The position numbers were made by a program, and so were the translations under genes. Below are positions 15,042 to 17,666 of a DNA stretch of 17,666 nucleotides, in pieces. This stretch comes from Thiofaba sp049322715 (GTDB lineage Bacteria > Pseudomonadota > Gammaproteobacteria > Halothiobacillales > Halothiobacillaceae), in the NCBI GenBank assembly GCA_049322715.1, contig JBMOQP010000016.1:1-17666 (forward strand), written 5' to 3'. Position 1 is the first letter of the stretch. The number at the start of each line of letters is the position of its first letter. The notes under the pieces were generated by a model. The model saw only the letters and a program-made list of their open reading frames with translations, searched no databases and was not told the DNA's origin.

Positions 15042-16082
15042 ATGTTGCACGACTACCCCGAATCCCCCGAAGAGGCCGCCTCCAACCTGCGCTTGGTCCT
15101 GCAGCTGATGGGACAGCACGACATCATCCCCAACCCGCGCAACTTCGCCCTCTGCTACGAGTACGTGCTGGCCAGGAATCCCTCGCTGAATCGGGCCCTG
15201 GATGAATTCTTCGCGCAAGGAAAGCGACTGGACGAGTCCACCTCGCACAGCCTGTTCGACGAGCACATCGCCCATGGGACCCTCGGCGCCATGCAGCGCG
15301 CGCAGGATGAGCTGAAGCGCATCCTGCGCTCGGTCATGCTCCAGCTGCTGCAGACCGGCAATGATTTCGCCCATTACGCCAACGGCCTGGGTACGCACCT
15401 CAGCCGGCTCGAGAGCGATCCCAACCTCGATCTGCTGCGCGAGATCACCCGCGAGGTGGTCAAGGAGACCCGCGAGATCGAGCGCTCCAGCAAGGACTCC
15501 TCCACGCGCCTGACAAACGCCACGGAGGAAGTCGAGCTCCTGCGCAAGGAACTCGAGGATGCCCGCCGCGAGGCCAGCACCGACCCGTTGACGGGCCTGC
15601 TCAACCGTCGCGCCTTCACCACTGTGCTGACCAACGCCATCGCCAAGGCGCAGGCCGATGACCATCCCCTCTGTCTGCTGATGCTGGACATCGACCACTT
15701 CAAGAACATCAACGACACCTATGGCCACCTGGTCGGCGACAAGGTGCTGCGCTTCATCGGCCGCCTCCTCGCCCAAGTGGTCAAGGGTCAGGACACGCTG
15801 TGCCGTTTCGGCGGGGAGGAGTTCGCCATCCTGTTGCCGGACACCGCCCCGCACGGTGCCATCCGCGTCGCGGAAACCATCCGCGGCCGCCTGAACGGCA
15901 GCCATCTCCGCCTCGCCGACAGCGGGCAGCTGCTGGGGGAACTCACCGCCTCCCTCGGCGTGGCCTGCTACCGCGAAGGCGAATCCGTCGACGAATTCAC
16001 CCAGCGGGCCGACAAGGCCCTGTACGAGGCCAAGCGTCAAGGGCGCAACCGGGTGCACCAGGAGTTCACGTCCTTGACGTGA
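15042..16082 (+). CDS. GGDEF-domain diguanylate cyclase
   Basis: In this 346-residue protein the N-terminal part (1-90) is an uncharacterised helical region, and residues about 95-180 look coiled-coil-like. The GGDEF domain covers about 180-345, with the substrate-binding DPLTGLLNRRAF, DIDHFKNINDTYGH, and the active-site GGEEF at 257-261, intact. It is expected to make c-di-GMP from two GTP. The inhibitory (I) site position five residues upstream reads KGQD (248-251) rather than RxxD. No signal peptide or membrane segment is apparent, so it is probably cytosolic. Only 4 nt separate it from the PilZ gene, so it may be its own receptor pair. Confidence 0.93.
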   Translation: MLHDYPESPEEAASNLRLVLQLMGQHDIIPNPRNFALCYEYVLARNPSLNRALDEFFAQGKRLDESTSHSLFDEHIAHGTLGAMQRAQDELKRILRSVMLQLLQTGNDFAHYANGLGTHLSRLESDPNLDLLREITREVVKETREIERSSKDSSTRLTNATEEVELLRKELEDARREASTDPLTGLLNRRAFTTVLTNAIAKAQADDHPLCLLMLDIDHFKNINDTYGHLVGDKVLRFIGRLLAQVVKGQDTLCRFGGEEFAILLPDTAPHGAIRVAETIRGRLNGSHLRLADSGQLLGELTASLGVACYREGESVDEFTQRADKALYEAKRQGRNRVHQEFTSLT

Positions 16083-16196
16083 CTCGAGCGCCTTTCCCGC
16101 GGGCTTGCGCCGACATCGCGTCAGGGGTTCTCGCGGGTGCAGGGCTCGGATCATTGCCGGGGTCGACGGATCTGTGGATGACAGCAGGAGAAAATC

Positions 16197-16643
16197 ATGT
16201 TCAAACGCATCCTTGTCGCGGTGGACGGCAGCGAGGCCTCGGAACAGGCGCTGACCCAGGCGATGGACCTTGCGCGCTCGCATGGCGCGCAGCTGCTTGT
16301 CCTGCACGTCGTCGAGGAGGTCTTCCTCAACGTCGGCGAGGAGATCGTCGATCCGCGCGCCCTCTGGCAGGCCATGGCCGTCGGCGGGCAGAAGACCCTC
16401 GAGCGCTATGCCGAGCAGGTCAAGGCCGCGGGGCTAAGTGCCGAATCCCGCCTGATCGAGCTGCGAGACCTGGGTGAGACGGTGGCCGGCAGCATCGTCA
16501 ACGAGGCCGAGGCATGGGGAGCCGACCTGGTCGTGCTTGGCACCCACGGCCGCCGTGGCTGGCGCCGCCTCCTGCTCGGCAGCACCGCGGAGGAAGTCGC
16601 CCGCCTGGCCAAGACCCCGGTGCTGCTGATCAGGAAGCCTTGA
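16197..16643 (+). CDS. Universal stress protein (UspA family)
   Basis: This 148-residue single Usp domain shows ILVAVDGSEASEQAL at the N-terminus and the ATP-binding-type motif GTHGRRGWRRLLLGS (G-2X-G-9X-GS) near the C-terminus, so it belongs to the nucleotide-binding group. It is predicted cytosolic and stress-related. A strong ribosome-binding site, AGGAGA, lies six bases before the ATG. Its TGA stop (16641-16643) is also the left flanking trinucleotide of a MITE-like element (copy 2), so the element is inserted exactly at the gene end. Confidence 0.92.
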   Translation: MFKRILVAVDGSEASEQALTQAMDLARSHGAQLLVLHVVEEVFLNVGEEIVDPRALWQAMAVGGQKTLERYAEQVKAAGLSAESRLIELRDLGETVAGSIVNEAEAWGADLVVLGTHGRRGWRRLLLGSTAEEVARLAKTPVLLIRKP

Positions 16644-16799
16644 GGAAACGCTGAAAAATTCAGCGTTTCCTGTCCGGGGCATGGATGCCCCGGCGCAAAC
16701 AAGGGCGTAAGCCCTTGATTCGCGGAGGCCACCGCGAATTCACTTCGCGGTGAGCCGAGCTGAAAAAATCCGAGGATGGATTTTTTCAGATTTCCCTGA
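16641..16799 (+). repeat. 154-bp MITE-like hairpin-rich element, copy 2
   Basis: The element (16644-16796) has the same internal hairpins as copy 1. Its right-end stem CTGAAAAAATCC/GGATTTTTTCAG is perfect, 12 bp around loop GAGGAT. It is flanked by TGA at 16641-16643 and TGA at 16797-16799, and the left TGA is the uspA stop codon. It differs from copy 3 by about five substitutions. Confidence 0.85.
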
Positions 16800-16814
16800 C
16801 GGGCGCTCCGAAAA

Positions 16815-16884
16815 CGAAGGTTTTCTGGACAGGCCGAACGAAGGCGCTTTCCCCCTTGGGACCGCAGTGTCCAGAAAATCTTCG
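16815..16884. repeat. Inverted repeat, 17-bp arms
   Basis: CGAAGGTTTTCTGGACA (16815-16831) and TGTCCAGAAAATCTTCG (16868-16884) are complementary at 16 of 17 positions, with the remaining pair a G-T wobble, around a 36-nt loop. It lies between MITE copy 2 and the pncC stop. It is not explained by the MITE termini and lacks a T-tract on either side. It could be a bidirectional transcription barrier or a remnant of another mobile element. Confidence 0.7.
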
Positions 16885-16902
16885 ATGAGCAACACACCCA
16901 CA

Positions 16903-17397
16903 CTATCCACCGAGCATCGCCATCATCCCCTCGCAGGCGGCAATGACCGCCTGCGCTCGCACCGCCTCGCGATCCCCCTCGAACATGAAGTGCCTCGTCA
17001 CGGTATCTCCATGGCGCCGGGACCATGCCATCCACACCGTCCCGACCGGCTTGGTTGGAGTTGCGCCGCCCGGACCGGCAATGCCACTGATCGACACGCT
17101 CACATCCGCCACGCTATTCGCCAGCGCACCGATGGCCATCGCCCGCACCGTCGCCTCGCTGACCGCACCGTGATCCTGCAGGGTCTGCCAGGTCACACCC
17201 AGCATGTCTTCCTTGGCCGCATTGCTGTAGGTGACGAAACCACGATCGAACCAGCCCGAACTGCCCGCCACATCCGTCACTGCCTTGGCCAGCCAGCCGC
17301 CGGTGCATGACTCCGCCGCCGCCATCGTCATGCCGCGCTCCGCCAGCAACGCGCCAAGACGCCGTGACAGCTCGCCGATCTGCTCCTCGTAGTTCAT
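16903..17397 (-). CDS. pncC: Nicotinamide-nucleotide amidase (CinA C-terminal domain type)
   Basis: This 164-residue protein consists only of the CinA C-terminal domain, as in E. coli PncC/YgaD, which deamidates nicotinamide mononucleotide to nicotinate mononucleotide in NAD recycling. The catalytic serine is Ser30 in AAESCTGG; YSN (57-59) and Lys62 follow, then SISGIAGPGGATPTKPVGTV. A ribosome-binding site, GGGAG, stands six bases before the ATG. No recA, its frequent neighbour in gammaproteobacteria, is present next to it here. The gene is bracketed by MITE copies 2 and 3 in the same orientation. Confidence 0.95.
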   Translation of the reverse strand: MNYEEQIGELSRRLGALLAERGMTMAAAESCTGGWLAKAVTDVAGSSGWFDRGFVTYSNAAKEDMLGVTWQTLQDHGAVSEATVRAMAIGALANSVADVSVSISGIAGPGGATPTKPVGTVWMAWSRRHGDTVTRHFMFEGDREAVRAQAVIAACEGMMAMLGG

Positions 17398-17420
17398 CGC
17401 GTACTCCCGGGTCTCGCGGT

Positions 17421-17571
17421 TAGGGAAACGCTGAAAAATTCAGCGTTTCCTGTCCGGGGCAGGGATGCCCCGACGCGAACAAGGGCGTAAGCCCATGATT
17501 CGCGGAGGCCACCGCGAATTCACTTCGCGGTGAGCCGAGCTGAAAAAATCCAAGGATGGATTTTTTCAGAT
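17421..17571 (+). repeat. 154-bp MITE-like element, copy 3 (right end missing)
   Basis: It starts after TAG (17421-17423) with GGAAACGCTGAAAAATTC and runs parallel to copy 2 for 147 nt, up to CAGA at 17570. There the other copies continue with the terminal TTTCC, but this one switches to TACTGTC and, at 17578, the stop of an IS110-like transposase. The right terminus has therefore been lost or displaced. Confidence 0.8.
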
Positions 17572-17666
17572 ACTGTCTTACCCACCCCCTGGCAAGCCCA
17601 TGGCAGGGTCGAAGGGGCGGCCTGATTTGAGGATGCCCCACATCAGGTGCACCAACTTGCGCATGA
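17571..17666 (-). mobile_element. Right-edge IS110-like insertion sequence fragment
   Basis: The IS boundary is inferred to be at or near 17571, where copy 3 of the 154-bp element stops matching its siblings and unique sequence leading into the transposase gene begins. Fewer than ten bases lie between this boundary and the stop codon, so the IS end is short on this side. The rest lies outside the window. Confidence 0.55.
17578..17666 (-). CDS. Partial IS110-like transposase C-terminus
   Basis: From the window edge the minus frame runs to a TAA at 17578-17580 and ends MRKLVHLMWGILKSGRPFDP followed by AMGLPGGG. The (C)MRKL(L/V)H(I/L)...G(I/V)LKSG(K/R)PFDP ending is typical of IS110-family transposases (DEDD RuvC-like domain plus transposase_20 domain). 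The main body, including both catalytic parts, is beyond the window, so intactness cannot be judged. Confidence 0.72.
   Translation of the reverse strand, partial: MRKLVHLMWGILKSGRPFDPAMGLPGGG

Noticed and set aside
16406..17035. Minus-strand open frames crossing the 154-bp elements that share a peptide with the frame at 17420-17641
   Set aside because: The shared peptide only reflects the shared DNA repeat. Copy 1 has a different open frame and there is no start or ribosome-binding signal.
16641..17571. CRISPR array
   Set aside because: The repeats are 154 bp, TIR-bounded and separated by a gene. There are no short regular spacers and no cas genes.

Overview
This is a high-GC, gene-dense chromosomal window. 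The gene content points to a gammaproteobacterium, possibly one of the sulfur-oxidising or purple-sulfur lineages. The reasons are a succinylase-type lysine/diaminopimelate cluster (dapC, dapD, a YffB/ArsC-like gene, dapE), fused MnmC, stand-alone PncC, a secreted DsrE-like protein, and several REP/BIME-like intergenic palindromes. The exact lineage is inference. No rRNA, tRNA or CRISPR array was found.

Layout. At the left edge (1-196) is the N-terminus and outer end of an IS5-like transposase gene, followed by a palindromic repeat. Positions 235-5636 hold a VOC-family protein, dapC, dapD, an MFS exporter on the opposite strand, a YffB/Spx-type reductase and dapE. Together dapC, dapD and dapE cover three consecutive steps of diaminopimelate synthesis. 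Positions 5913-9528 hold uppP (undecaprenyl-pyrophosphate phosphatase) and a DUF2868 membrane protein translationally overlapped with a DUF3482 GTPase. Positions 9598-12106 hold a secreted DsrE-like protein and a divergent amidotransferase of the N-acetylglutaminylglutamine-amide type. Positions 12215-14609 hold mnmC and a yjbQ-type gene, overlapping on the minus strand. Positions 14678-16082 hold a PilZ protein and a GGDEF diguanylate cyclase 4 nt apart, forming a c-di-GMP pair. Positions 16197-17397 hold a universal stress protein and pncC (CinA C-terminal domain type). At the right edge is the C-terminus of an IS110-like transposase.

The most notable structure is a family of about 154-bp intergenic elements. 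There are two complete copies (5656-5809 and 16644-16796), one copy cut short at its right end (17424-17570), and a solo terminal hairpin (about 2795-2824, opposite orientation). The complete copies have imperfect terminal inverted repeats (GGAAACGCTGAAAAA-type) and are flanked by copy-specific trinucleotides, TAG/TAG and TGA/TGA, that look like target-site duplications. They are packed with hairpins, including mutually exclusive ones. This is the signature of a MITE-like mobile element that may also be a structured RNA or terminator. One copy sits on the uspA stop codon. Two direct copies bracket pncC. The IS110-like gene abuts the third copy where its right terminus should be, as if the IS had inserted into it.

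The other features are ordinary housekeeping genes, with a few points of interest: a C10 homopolymer in uppP, a lone NAGGN-type amidotransferase without its usual partners in view, a degenerate inhibitory site in the cyclase, and a 17-bp-arm inverted repeat beside pncC.
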